A stretch of 64,000 bases of DNA from Pictodentalium vernedei (Eukaryota > Mollusca > Scaphopoda > Dentaliida > Dentaliidae): the NCBI GenBank assembly GCA_031216915.1, contig CM062293.1, positions 147,816,285 through 147,880,284 on the forward strand, written 5' to 3'. Positions 34,776 to 43,040 of the stretch are shown one piece after another. The notes under the pieces were generated by a model. That model had not been told where the DNA came from and made no database searches. It worked only from the letters and a program-made list of their open reading frames with translations. A program made the translations under genes and the position numbers. Each line of letters begins with the position of its first letter. Positions within the stretch are counted from its first letter, which is position 1.

Positions 34776-34857
34776 GTCTGGGTCATTGGTAAGTATAAAA
34801 AATATATAAATTACTATAAATTTTTTAACATTTTTATACTGTACCAATGACCCAGAC
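34776..34857. repeat. Element C internal complementary region
   Basis: It consists of the complement of 34471-34525 (ending TTTTTTAAC) joined directly to the complement of about 41574-41601 (ATTTTTATACTGTACC...). It thus contains the sequence that a covalently closed circle would have at its end-to-end junction, the diagnostic DIRS feature. Confidence 0.92.
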
Positions 34858-35461
34858 TTAGCTGAATAGTAAACAGGCTGGAGGGCCTAGGACATAGAGG
34901 AAAATCCAATAAGCTCAATTATAAAATAAAGAGGTAACCCCTTAAGGAGAAAAGGAGTATTAGGCTTTACATGTATCTTTCTTATTTAATATTTAAATTA
35001 GAAAGATACACCACCCTTAATAATTGAGCACAATAACATTCATGTTCTCTATTAACATCCAGTATAACCCTTATACTAATTATTTTTAAAGCAAGCCAAT
35101 AAATAAAGTAGTCCAGAGAATTGAGACCCTTTATAATCATTTAAAAGTGTCCGAGTATTGTATATTAAAGCCCGTTTGACACTTGACATATACAAATGCT
35201 TCACACCGAGCTACACTTTAAAAATAAGACATGAATGAAATTAAACATTAATATTACACTTTAAAACCATCCCGGAAGCGACTCAGAAATACTGTCTTGG
35301 AGGAGGCATTCCCTTGCTTTTCACTATAAAGCAGGTGACCTAAGGGAACACCCGCCCCCCCCCCTTCCCCTTGCCCTGGGTCAAATAGCCCAGAGAGAAG
35401 AGGGCAGTCGGACGGAGTCACTGCCGGAACAGAAAGCCTGCATAACTATAGTTGCAACTGT

Positions 35462-36679
35462 TTAGTGGACGACATTCTGAGCAACAGATAACGGACCTAA
35501 ACAATGCAGGTCTCCAGAAATGGACTCAATATTTCTGAGATAAAAATTAGTAAATGTGGATGGCTGAGACCAATAAGCAGCCTTCATTAAATCTGTAATA
35601 GCAACACTATTAGCATAAGCCCAGGAAGTAGAAAGAGCTCTTACTTCATGAGCAGAAATCTTAAGCACAGACTGCTGAGAAGAAGATAAATCTTCATACG
35701 CAGTACGGATAGTTAACTGAATCCATCTAGCAATAGAATGGACTGAAATGTCCTTTCTATTAGGCATCAAAGACAGAAAGAAACGTTTCCGTCCCTTTCT
35801 GATGAACTGAGATCTCTGTTTATAGATACGTAGTGCTCTAACAGGACAGAGTAAAGGCCTACGCCCGTCTGAAGACGGAAGAGCCTTAATAACAATAGGT
35901 TCCGGATATTTATTAGGAGCCTGATTCTTAGCTAAAAAACCGACATTAGTAGTGAAGGTGATAGTGTTCCCAACACTACGATAATGAGAATCATCCACCG
36001 ATAGTGCATGAAGCTCACTGACTCTTCTGGCAGAAGAGAAAGCTAAGAGAAAAGCTGTCTTATAAGATAAGAATTTGAAATCTACTGTCCCAAGAGGTTC
36101 AAATGGCTTTTCCTTCAATTTAAGGAGAACCCAAGCTAAATTCCACTTAGGAATTAATCTAAGAGTTCTGGGTCTATTTATCGAAAAGTTTCTAACCAAT
36201 TTCGATAAAGAGACATTAGATCCAATTTGTAAACTATCATGATGTGCATAGGTATCAGATAACATAGATCTATAACCCTTTATAGTAACAGGTTGCAGTT
36301 TGATTTCGTCAAACAAGTATACTAGAAAGTTAGCAATGTCTGGTATAGAGGGATCAAATATATCAACAGAATGATCCCTACACCAACGACGGAAAACCTT
36401 CCACTTAGCCGCATAGTTTAGCGAAGAGGAGGTCCTCCTACAGTTAGAAATCGCGTCCACTGCTCGTCCTGTAAAGTGCTTGCCATGCAAGAAGGACCGC
36501 ACAACGGAAAAACGTGAAGGTTGAGACCTTGCGGGTTGTGATGTAGTTGGCGCGATTTCCCCTGCCAAAGAAGATCCTCTCGTGGAGGGAGCTTCCGCGG
36601 TAGGTCCCACAACAGACACCTGAGTAGATTTATCCACGGTCTCTGTGGCGACAGAGATGCTACCGACAGAATCTTGCAT
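35462..36679 (-). CDS. Element C tyrosine recombinase (DIRS integrase)
   Basis: About 405 aa from the first useful ATG at 36679. The frame itself is open far upstream. It integrates the circular cDNA by strand exchange through a covalent tyrosine. Numbered within the longer 962-codon frame, the catalytic set is Arg776 (SARRVSEL), His901 and Arg904 (HEVR) and Tyr937 (NFYLR), with an N-terminal SAM-like core-binding part around NYAAKWKVFRRWC. Length is usual for DIRS recombinases. It overlaps the end of the RT/RNase H frame by 262 nt in a different frame, so it needs its own start or a -1 shift. The copies in A, B and D are broken. Confidence 0.9.
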   Translation of the reverse strand: MQDSVGSISVATETVDKSTQVSVVGPTAEAPSTRGSSLAGEIAPTTSQPARSQPSRFSVVRSFLHGKHFTGRAVDAISNCRRTSSSLNYAAKWKVFRRWCRDHSVDIFDPSIPDIANFLVYLFDEIKLQPVTIKGYRSMLSDTYAHHDSLQIGSNVSLSKLVRNFSINRPRTLRLIPKWNLAWVLLKLKEKPFEPLGTVDFKFLSYKTAFLLAFSSARRVSELHALSVDDSHYRSVGNTITFTTNVGFLAKNQAPNKYPEPIVIKALPSSDGRRPLLCPVRALRIYKQRSQFIRKGRKRFFLSLMPNRKDISVHSIARWIQLTIRTAYEDLSSSQQSVLKISAHEVRALSTSWAYANSVAITDLMKAAYWSQPSTFTNFYLRNIESISGDLHCLGPLSVAQNVVH

Positions 36680-38403
36680 TGAGATTGTTTTATCTTTAGC
36701 AATACTTGTTGAATTAACGGCGCTGGAGGATACGCATATCCTATCATTCCGTCCCAAGGGATCGACAGAGCGTCTACTGCAAATGCTCTTGGATCCGGAC
36801 ACGGGGACACATACGTTTGCAACTGATTGTTGAGATGTGTCGCAAATAAGTCTATCATTGGCCGTTCCCATTGGTAGCAAATCTGATTGAATACTTGTTT
36901 GTTGAGAGTCCACTCCGACGGCAACAAGCGACCCTTTCGTGAAAGGGAGTCTGCTAGCACATTCAGACGACCCGGTATGTGACGGACCGAAAGAAGAACG
37001 TGATGTTCCAACGCAAACAGAAGGATTCTTTCCGTTAGATTGAACAACGGAACTGAATGAGTGCCTCCCTGATTCCGTATATACGCCACTACTGTCGTAT
37101 TGTCGGATAGGATTTGGACATGAGCATCGTGAATAATGTCCATCCAGTGACGTAACGCAAGCCAAATTGACATCATTTCCTTGATGTTTATGTGCTTGCA
37201 CAGGAATTGCGGATCCCAAAGACCCTGGCATCTCGAATCCGTTGGGATTAATGATGCACCCCAACCTGTTTGACTGGCATCCGTCATAATGGTAAAACTC
37301 GGATCCGGCAACTGCAGCGGAACTCCTTGAGTTAACCACTGAATGTTTGCCCAAGTCTGAATCTCTTGTTTCACTTGATCTGACAAGAGAACGTCTACAT
37401 CGAGCGAATGAATTTTCACACTCCAATTCTGAGTCAGGAAAATTTGAAGAGGCCGTGTGCGTAGCCGTCCCATCGGAATGAGATCCGCGGCGGCTCCGCA
37501 CAGACCTATCAGTCTCATAAATTCTCTCGCCGTGACTTTGTATGTATTCAGACAACAGCGAGCGTAACAACTGACTAATTTCGCTCTGGTTAACGGCAGA
37601 CGAACGAGATTGTTGTGCGTCTCGAAGCTCATTCCCAGATGAGTGAATGACTTGGACGGCACCAGATCCGACTTCTCCTCGTTTACTATGAAACCGAGAC
37701 GTCGGAGCAATAGAAGAAGATTCTGAACATCGTTCTGAAGCGTTAACTCGTTGCCGTACCTCTGAAGAATGTCGTCCAGGTAGGCCGACGTTACCGCAGA
37801 CGAATGAGCTCGGAAGTAGATCATTACCGAGTTCATTACCCGAGTGAAAGCCCAGGGTGCTAGATTCAATCCGAAGCACATGGCCCGGAACTGATACACC
37901 ACTCCTAGGACTGCGAAGCGTAGATACTTTCGGAATGTCGGATGTACCATGACGTGAAAGTACGCATCTTTGAGATCTATGCTCGTTGCATAATCGTTCA
38001 CCCGAATACTCGCTCTGACCGATCGAATCGTCTCCATATAAAACTTCGGAGCGACGATCAGCTTGTTTATCCAGCTCAAATCTATGACTGGACGGAACGA
38101 GCCGTCTGGTTTCGGAACCAGAAACAGATGGCTGTAGAATCCCAGCGATTCCTGGTTTTCTACGACCTCTACCGCGTTCTTCATTAAAAGAGACTGCACC
38201 TCTGATAGCAGAGCGTCTCTTTTCTGAGGGTTTGACGGAAGATGAGTCCACTTTGGACTTCGAGTTAATGGAGGCTTTCGTTTGAAGGATATCTTTAGAC
38301 CTTCCGAAGTCACTCCTCTCACCCACGGGTCGTCCGTAATCGACGCCCACTCTTGAGAAAAACTTGACAACCTTCCGCCAACCGGAACGCGATAGAGGTT
38401 TAA
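36418..38403 (-). CDS. Element C reverse transcriptase / RNase H, with a methyltransferase-like C-terminus
   Basis: The frame is open to 38733, but the region before about 38403 overlaps gag and looks non-coding; similarity starts near DGLNLYRVPVGGRL. In the 771-codon frame, RT boxes are SIDLKDAYF (251-259), QFRAMCFGLNLAPWAF (281-296) and YLDD (318-321). RNase H follows with TDAS (484), a Glu near 519, LSDNTTVVAYIRN (542-554) and DSLSR (595-599). The last ~150 residues (IDLFATHLNNQL, AVDALSIPWDGM, YAYPP) match the segment seen in animal DIRS proteins after RNase H, often assigned as a Dam-like methyltransferase. It makes cDNA from the element RNA. No ATG sits at the domain start, so a +1 shift from gag is plausible. 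Confidence 0.9.
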   Translation of the reverse strand, partial: LNLYRVPVGGRLSSFSQEWASITDDPWVRGVTSEGLKISFKRKPPLTRSPKWTHLPSNPQKRDALLSEVQSLLMKNAVEVVENQESLGFYSHLFLVPKPDGSFRPVIDLSWINKLIVAPKFYMETIRSVRASIRVNDYATSIDLKDAYFHVMVHPTFRKYLRFAVLGVVYQFRAMCFGLNLAPWAFTRVMNSVMIYFRAHSSAVTSAYLDDILQRYGNELTLQNDVQNLLLLLRRLGFIVNEEKSDLVPSKSFTHLGMSFETHNNLVRLPLTRAKLVSCYARCCLNTYKVTAREFMRLIGLCGAAADLIPMGRLRTRPLQIFLTQNWSVKIHSLDVDVLLSDQVKQEIQTWANIQWLTQGVPLQLPDPSFTIMTDASQTGWGASLIPTDSRCQGLWDPQFLCKHINIKEMMSIWLALRHWMDIIHDAHVQILSDNTTVVAYIRNQGGTHSVPLFNLTERILLFALEHHVLLSVRHIPGRLNVLADSLSRKGRLLPSEWTLNKQVFNQICYQWERPMIDLFATHLNNQLQTYVSPCPDPRAFAVDALSIPWDGMIGYAYPPAPLIQQVLLKIKQSQCKILSVASLSPQRPWINLLRCLLWDLPRKLPPREDLLWQGKSRQLHHNPQGLNLHVFPLCGPSCMASTLQDEQWTRFLTVGGPPLR

Positions 38404-38410
38404 GCCATCA
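38350..38410 (-). other. Single in-frame TGA between the gag frame and the recombinase frame
   Basis: Gag ends in TGA at 38410-38408 (context GGAGG-TGA-TGGC). After it the same frame has no stop until 35462: the next codons are TGG CTT AAA CCT and so on. The gag frame is therefore open from 40561 to 35462 with one TGA, and the RT frame lies +1 to it. Confidence 0.8.
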
Positions 38411-40510
38411 CCTCCTGGATCTGCGAGGCCTGCGGTAGGAGAAACCACGTCTTCCACGACCCGCACCTCGCCTCGTCGACCTCGGGGCGTCCGACCGATT
38501 GTCCCGGCCTGAAGGACGTCCCGAACGAGAGTCACTATCCTGACGGTCTCTCGAATAAGAGCTAGAGGACGCACCGGAACCTCTATAGGAACCTCTCTTG
38601 GGCGGATAAGACCCAGAAGTGCCCGCCTTATTCGTGTCTGTTGTATCCGACCTTTTAGGAGCGGATCTAAACAACAGAGAATCACTAGCTTTCTTTTTAA
38701 TATTATCATAAATAGCGGAAAGCTTGCCGTCAAAGAGAAGATCTCCTGAGACCGAAGCGACTCTGAGAGAGTTCTTCACCTTAGAATCCACTAGTGTGGA
38801 TGTAGACAGGGCTGCGTCACGTCTAACCAACTCCAGATTTGCCACTGAAAGGGCGGAGTTACACGTGGAATAAGCTACTGCCCTTGAAAGAAGTCTTAAG
38901 GAGGATTGTATATCCTGAAACTCTTCCCCTTGAAGACGCAGTGATAACGCCTTAGTAAGGTGATCTGCGTAAGATAAGGCATCTAAATTGGCTCTGTTAG
39001 ACGCAATAGCTGTTTCCAACACTGCGGTTGGAATAGAAGCTGACGACGGTAATGATAGCTCTAAGTCTTCCGCCTTGTCGTCCATACGCAGAGGAACTCT
39101 CGGTATACCCTGACCTGCCGTGTCGAATTTATTCCTTGCATTAATGAAAGGCAGGTTGAGAGTATTTGCGGACAAGAAGCCTGCTTTCCCCGTCCTGGAA
39201 GCAAGTTTAAAAATAGCGTCGTTCAATAATTCAAATGTTCTTGCAACATTATTGGACTGCGACGGAAACTCGGGAGCGATGTCCCTGAACCGCTCGAAAA
39301 AATCAGAGTCCAATGACGCTATAATTCTCCTGTCCGGAAGCGCAGCAGTCTGGCCCGACGGAACAACTTGAGGAAGAAAGTGCCGGATGAAGTCCACGGC
39401 AGCTTTGTGTTGTTCCGAAAGGGATAGCTCCAATTCATCCGTATCCCTTTCACCATCCGGTCGGACCTCCCGATGTTCCCGGTCGTCCGCCCCCGATGCT
39501 TCGGCGGAGCGTACCGACCCAGCGCCGTCGGATAATTCTCGATCCGACACCGTTTCTGTCGGCTGCTGGGATGCTGCGATAAGCTGTGCTATCTGCACTA
39601 GAATGTCCGACGTCGAGACCTGCGGAGGAGCGGTCTTTCGCTGCTTCGCCGAGGGCAGCTCCGCATCAGATGGCTCCCGCATACTTTTCCTATGCGAACG
39701 TCCGGAGTCCATCGGTCTCGAATCCCTGGCTGCCGGATGGTGTGACCTGGTCGCCGAAGAATCCTTCATCGGCGAAGCTGGCAAAATATCGGAGGTCACG
39801 CAGCCAAGGTGCGGTCGTGTGCGCCGACGAGAAGAGGAAGCCTTAACAGTCTCTGCGGACTGCTTATACAACGGAGCGTCCCGAGCGACGGACGTATGCT
39901 CCGCTAAAGACACATTTTGTACCACAACATCTGGTCCCAGATGTTGTTGTACGAGAGAGGGGCCTCTCTCGCTCGCGGCCCGGCTGGACCTGGACGAGCT
40001 AGGAACCGGACTAAAAGGCTTCCTCCGTTCTCGTTCACTATCCGCCATCACTGGGTGTGCATCTATTATTTTTATAGTGCTCGCATCACCCAAAATTTCC
40101 TCTTGGACCGCATCAGACGAACCCGGCTGCCGAACCATTCGGTGAATGGACGCTACACCGGGCGAGCTAGCGGACGACATTTGTCTAATCTCCATGAGCA
40201 CTTTTGCCGCTAGCTCTGTATTTATTTGTGACGACGGACGCACACTTGAAGAAGATAACATGGAAACATCACCCTGTTCTGGTTCCTCTGAAATAGAAAC
40301 TGAGAGAGTAGAGTGACCTTGTGGAGAAAGAGCCGGCATCGCTCTTTCTCCAGAAACAACATATCGTGACACACGTTTCCAATGTTTCTCATCCCAATGT
40401 TCACATACAGGACAGGGATTAATGCGAGAACACTGACTACAATTAATGCAATAATCTTGAAAGTCAGAGGAAGATTTCTTCCTATTACAATTTGAACAAA
40501 GTCCCTTCAT
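38408..40510 (-). CDS. Element C gag-like protein
   Basis: 700 aa from the first ATG at 40510; the open frame starts 17 codons earlier without an ATG. Numbered from that frame, the N-terminus has a dense Cys cluster (C22-x2-C25-x12-C38-x2-C41-x2-C44-x5-C50-x2-C53-x-H55), probably a zinc-binding domain. The middle is Ser/Glu-rich and poorly structured (about 80-420). A helical region follows (about 430-600: TFELLNDAIFKLASR, LDALSYADHLTKALSLRLQ). The C-terminus is basic and RG/RS-rich (about 640-717), likely to bind nucleic acid. This order fits the first frame of DIRS elements, which packages or assembles the RNA. The frame ends at TGA 38408. Confidence 0.82.
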   Translation of the reverse strand: MKGLCSNCNRKKSSSDFQDYCINCSQCSRINPCPVCEHWDEKHWKRVSRYVVSGERAMPALSPQGHSTLSVSISEEPEQGDVSMLSSSSVRPSSQINTELAAKVLMEIRQMSSASSPGVASIHRMVRQPGSSDAVQEEILGDASTIKIIDAHPVMADSERERRKPFSPVPSSSRSSRAASERGPSLVQQHLGPDVVVQNVSLAEHTSVARDAPLYKQSAETVKASSSRRRTRPHLGCVTSDILPASPMKDSSATRSHHPAARDSRPMDSGRSHRKSMREPSDAELPSAKQRKTAPPQVSTSDILVQIAQLIAASQQPTETVSDRELSDGAGSVRSAEASGADDREHREVRPDGERDTDELELSLSEQHKAAVDFIRHFLPQVVPSGQTAALPDRRIIASLDSDFFERFRDIAPEFPSQSNNVARTFELLNDAIFKLASRTGKAGFLSANTLNLPFINARNKFDTAGQGIPRVPLRMDDKAEDLELSLPSSASIPTAVLETAIASNRANLDALSYADHLTKALSLRLQGEEFQDIQSSLRLLSRAVAYSTCNSALSVANLELVRRDAALSTSTLVDSKVKNSLRVASVSGDLLFDGKLSAIYDNIKKKASDSLLFRSAPKRSDTTDTNKAGTSGSYPPKRGSYRGSGASSSSYSRDRQDSDSRSGRPSGRDNRSDAPRSTRRGAGRGRRGFSYRRPRRSRR

Positions 40511-41397
40511 TGTGAAAGAACAACAATAAGTCCTAGTTACTCGCAAAAACCCCTGACACAAAGATACATAATAACATGATCCATTAATAAATGAAAAAAC
40601 AATTGCAAAACAAAATAATTTTGAAAAAATATTTTTTCAGAGAAGCCCAAGTTGCTGAAAAGTAACGTTGAGCCCCGATGGATCCGATGGCAAAGTGTGG
40701 TCAAAAATTTTAAAATTATATAAAATAATTAATGAGACACTTTCGGATAATATAAATGTATCTTACAATGAGATAAACTACCACAAAGGCAAACAGCCCC
40801 CCTCAAAAAAGGCTGTTGCCAATGAAAACAAACAGTGTAAACACAGTAGAAAACATGACTCCAGGCACTGAAAAAACTGGCCCGGAATCAGTCATCAATT
40901 ACACTCTATCTGATGCAAAACAGAGACTCCCAGGGGAGAATCTGCAGAACATCAGATGGAAGATGCAGAACACAAACGTTATACACCCATGGGTGAAAAC
41001 GTAACTAAGGGGAAAATAACAGAAAACATTCTGTAACCAAGCAACTCTCCCAGGGAATTTTTAGAAATGAAACTTCTCAAAAATATGCCAAAAGCATGGG
41101 AGAATTGCAAGGGGGGACTTTAGAAGGTTAGGGGAGAGGAAACACTGAATAAGCAGTGCAACAATTAGCAAGAATGACAACAAGAGGCGTTTGCCTCGAA
41201 AATAGGCAACTTAACATAATTTCAACAAAAAATTTTAAGTACAGCCCTGATTATTTTTGCCACTTCTTTTTTCCTCTCCTCCTTCTATCCTCCTTAGAAT
41301 CACATTTTCTCCAAGAATTACGTGTCTGGCATCCTTTAAACTGAGATTTACAAGCACAAAGATCAGTGAGATGTTGACTGATGAAGGGCCAAACAGA

Positions 41398-41589
41398 GAA
41401 TGATATTTGGCGCCAATTTCGGGACGACTGCGTCACTGCGCATGCGCAGTAGAGTCGTACTATGGAGGTCCTTTAGGACATGATTTCTTTTTGTTTTGGA
41501 TGCAAATTTTGGGGATTGGGGGGCAAAATTTGTGTTTGGCCCTGGTTTTTGTGGAGTTAGCACCAGCAGCTAAGTCTGGGTCATTGGTA
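41398..41589 (-). promoter_or_regulatory. Element C right ITR, probable promoter
   Basis: It lies 5' of gag. It carries the perfect 16-bp palindrome ACTGCGCATGCGCAGT, which contains the NRF-1 consensus GCGCATGCGC, and TTTGGCGCCAATTTCG, an E2F-like palindromic site, about 25 bp apart. Both sites are typical of housekeeping or germline promoters. Promoter function is inferred from position and motifs. Confidence 0.6.
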
Positions 41590-41601
41590 CAGTATAAAAA
41601 T

Positions 41602-42027
41602 ATTATAGCCCACAATCTAATTTTTGACAAAGTTCTATTTATTGTCATCATCACCTGACATCTGACCCTGTGGCTACCACCTCCAATATCGGTAGGAGTT
41701 TTCACCATCCACATACAATTACTTTCTGCAAGTTTCATTGAGTGCGACAAATAGAACTAAAGTTCTCAGATGGAAACCCAAACAGTGACCCAACCCTTTG
41801 GTCACTGCAAATTTGATATTCGATTCTTCGTTCCCATATGTGTACCTAATGTGCAAAATGGTGAATTTGTGACATAAAAAAAAAGTTACAAACCCAAATC
41901 CAACTTTCAACTGAGTTTATAGTAACAGTTGCCTGGCCTTTGAAGCTACGGCTACCACGTCCAAAATCAATAGGTTTCTTCACTGTCCATATATGATTAT
42001 GATTACTTTCAAATTTGGTTGAGTTGT
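41602..42027. repeat. Two-unit diverged tandem repeat
   Basis: GTGGCTACCACCTCCAATATCGG...TTTTCACCATCCACATA (about 41671) recurs as CGGCTACCACGTCCAAAATC...TTCTTCACTGTCCATAT (about 41950). The spacing is about 280 bp. Confidence 0.5.
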
Positions 42028-42190
42028 GATATATAGAAATAGAGGATATGGAATGGGTGTTTTTCTCATATAATATTTATGAAACGAATCTAAGAATTTT
42101 CCTTTTTGGCGATCCCAAACAAAAAATTCGGACGAGTTTCATAAATATTATATGAGAAAAAACACTCATTTCATATTCTATTTATCACAT
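42028..42190. repeat. Long foldback (~55-bp arms)
   Basis: The left arm, from GTGATATATAGAAATAG to TCATATAATATTTATGAAAC (to 42096), pairs with GTTTCATAAATATTATATGA...ATTCTATTTATCAC (from about 42138). The inner 25 bp match exactly. Loop about 40 nt. No TTAA ends. Confidence 0.7.
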
Positions 42191-42225
42191 GACACACACA
42201 CGCACAAGTTAGCCACTTAGTATGA

Positions 42226-42450
42226 CTTTTTACCCATCACCTAACTTGAGTTGCAGACGGCACTTAGAAAAAACATCCTCATATAACTAAAAAATTTAAT
42301 TTTTTTGCTTCCAAAACATAGGTTATGACCCCTCATTGGAACGAGCTCGTTGGGCTCATTCCAATGAGGGGTCATAACCTATGTTTTGGAAGCAAAAGGT
42401 GAAAATATAAAAAAAATTGAATGGCGTTTTTCTTGTAGGTAAAAGATTAA
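42226..42450. mobile_element. Palindromic MITE, stem type 2
   Basis: The left end TTTTTACCCATCACCTAAC and right end TAGGTAAAAGATTAA are decayed. The core AACATAGGTTATGACCCCTC plus GGAACGAGCTCGTTGGGC and its complement is nearly perfect. Confidence 0.7.
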
Positions 42451-42502
42451 TACAATATAACCCACCCTAAATAGGACAGATAACATAAATTCTCCCTACT
42501 GA

Positions 42503-42670
42503 AATTATGCAAATGTGACCCAGTTTTATTTTGTTTAGCCATTCAAATTGTCCAGTTTTGAAATTGCCCAATGAAAGCTCCCAACTCTAATTATGTAAAT
42601 TATGAAAATGTGGCCCAGTTGTATTTTGTTCAGCCAATCAAATTGTCTAGTTTTGAAATTGACCAATGAA
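42503..42670. repeat. Two tandem ~95-bp units
   Basis: ATGTGACCCAGTTTTATTTTG...CAAATTGTCCAGTTTTGAAA is repeated with about 85% identity as ATGTGGCCCAGTTGTATTTTG...CAAATTGTCTAGTTTTGAAA. Confidence 0.65.
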
Positions 42671-43040
42671 ATCACTGATTAATATGAAAACAAAATATCA
42701 AATGTTTTAAAGTGAACAAAACGGATGAGTCATATGATAAATAAATTTTTCACTTGGAAACCAGTAAAGTACTATTATTAGTAACAGCGGCCTTGAAAGT
42801 CAGGTTCTTCTCCACCCATGAGAGTACCATATCTGTAAATGTGGGGGACCTGCGCTTACTAGAACGAAAGTTACCACCCGGAAACCAATTGTTCACTTCG
42901 ACCCACCTACCCACCTACCTATCCGCCTGCCTTCATCAAATTATTAGAAGAGTCAGACTTCATCACATGTCAGCTAAATGGAGGGGGTATCAGTACCCCG
43001 TGGCTCACCAGCAGGTGGCCAATGTAAAGGTGTGGCTGGA
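42671..43040. other. No feature recognised
   Basis: It contains a short (CCTA)n-like run at about 42903-42925 and no supported exon. Confidence 0.5.

Larger units (their letters stand above)
34471..41601 (-). mobile_element. DIRS-type element C, apparently intact and autonomous
   Basis: A 7.1-kb tyrosine-recombinase retrotransposon. In element order (minus strand) it has the right ITR (41398-41589), an ~0.9-kb leader, gag (38408-40510), RT/RNase H (36418 to about 38400), recombinase (35462-36679), the internal complementary region (34776-34857) and the left ITR (34509-34700). This matches the DIRS layout with inverted, non-identical-end repeats. All three long frames are open. Left flank ATAAGAAA, right flank ATTATAGCC, no ordinary target duplication. 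It lies in an intron of the host gene, sense orientation. Confidence 0.92.

Noticed and set aside
35462-38350. A 962-aa single protein
   Set aside because: Only the C-terminal ~400 residues are recombinase. The upstream part is the alternate frame of RT, Ser/Arg-rich and without an ATG. Reported as a frame observation instead.
39387-40145. 252-codon plus-strand frame opposite element C gag
   Set aside because: It is antisense to the better-supported gag frame, and its composition mirrors the complement. No domain is recognised.
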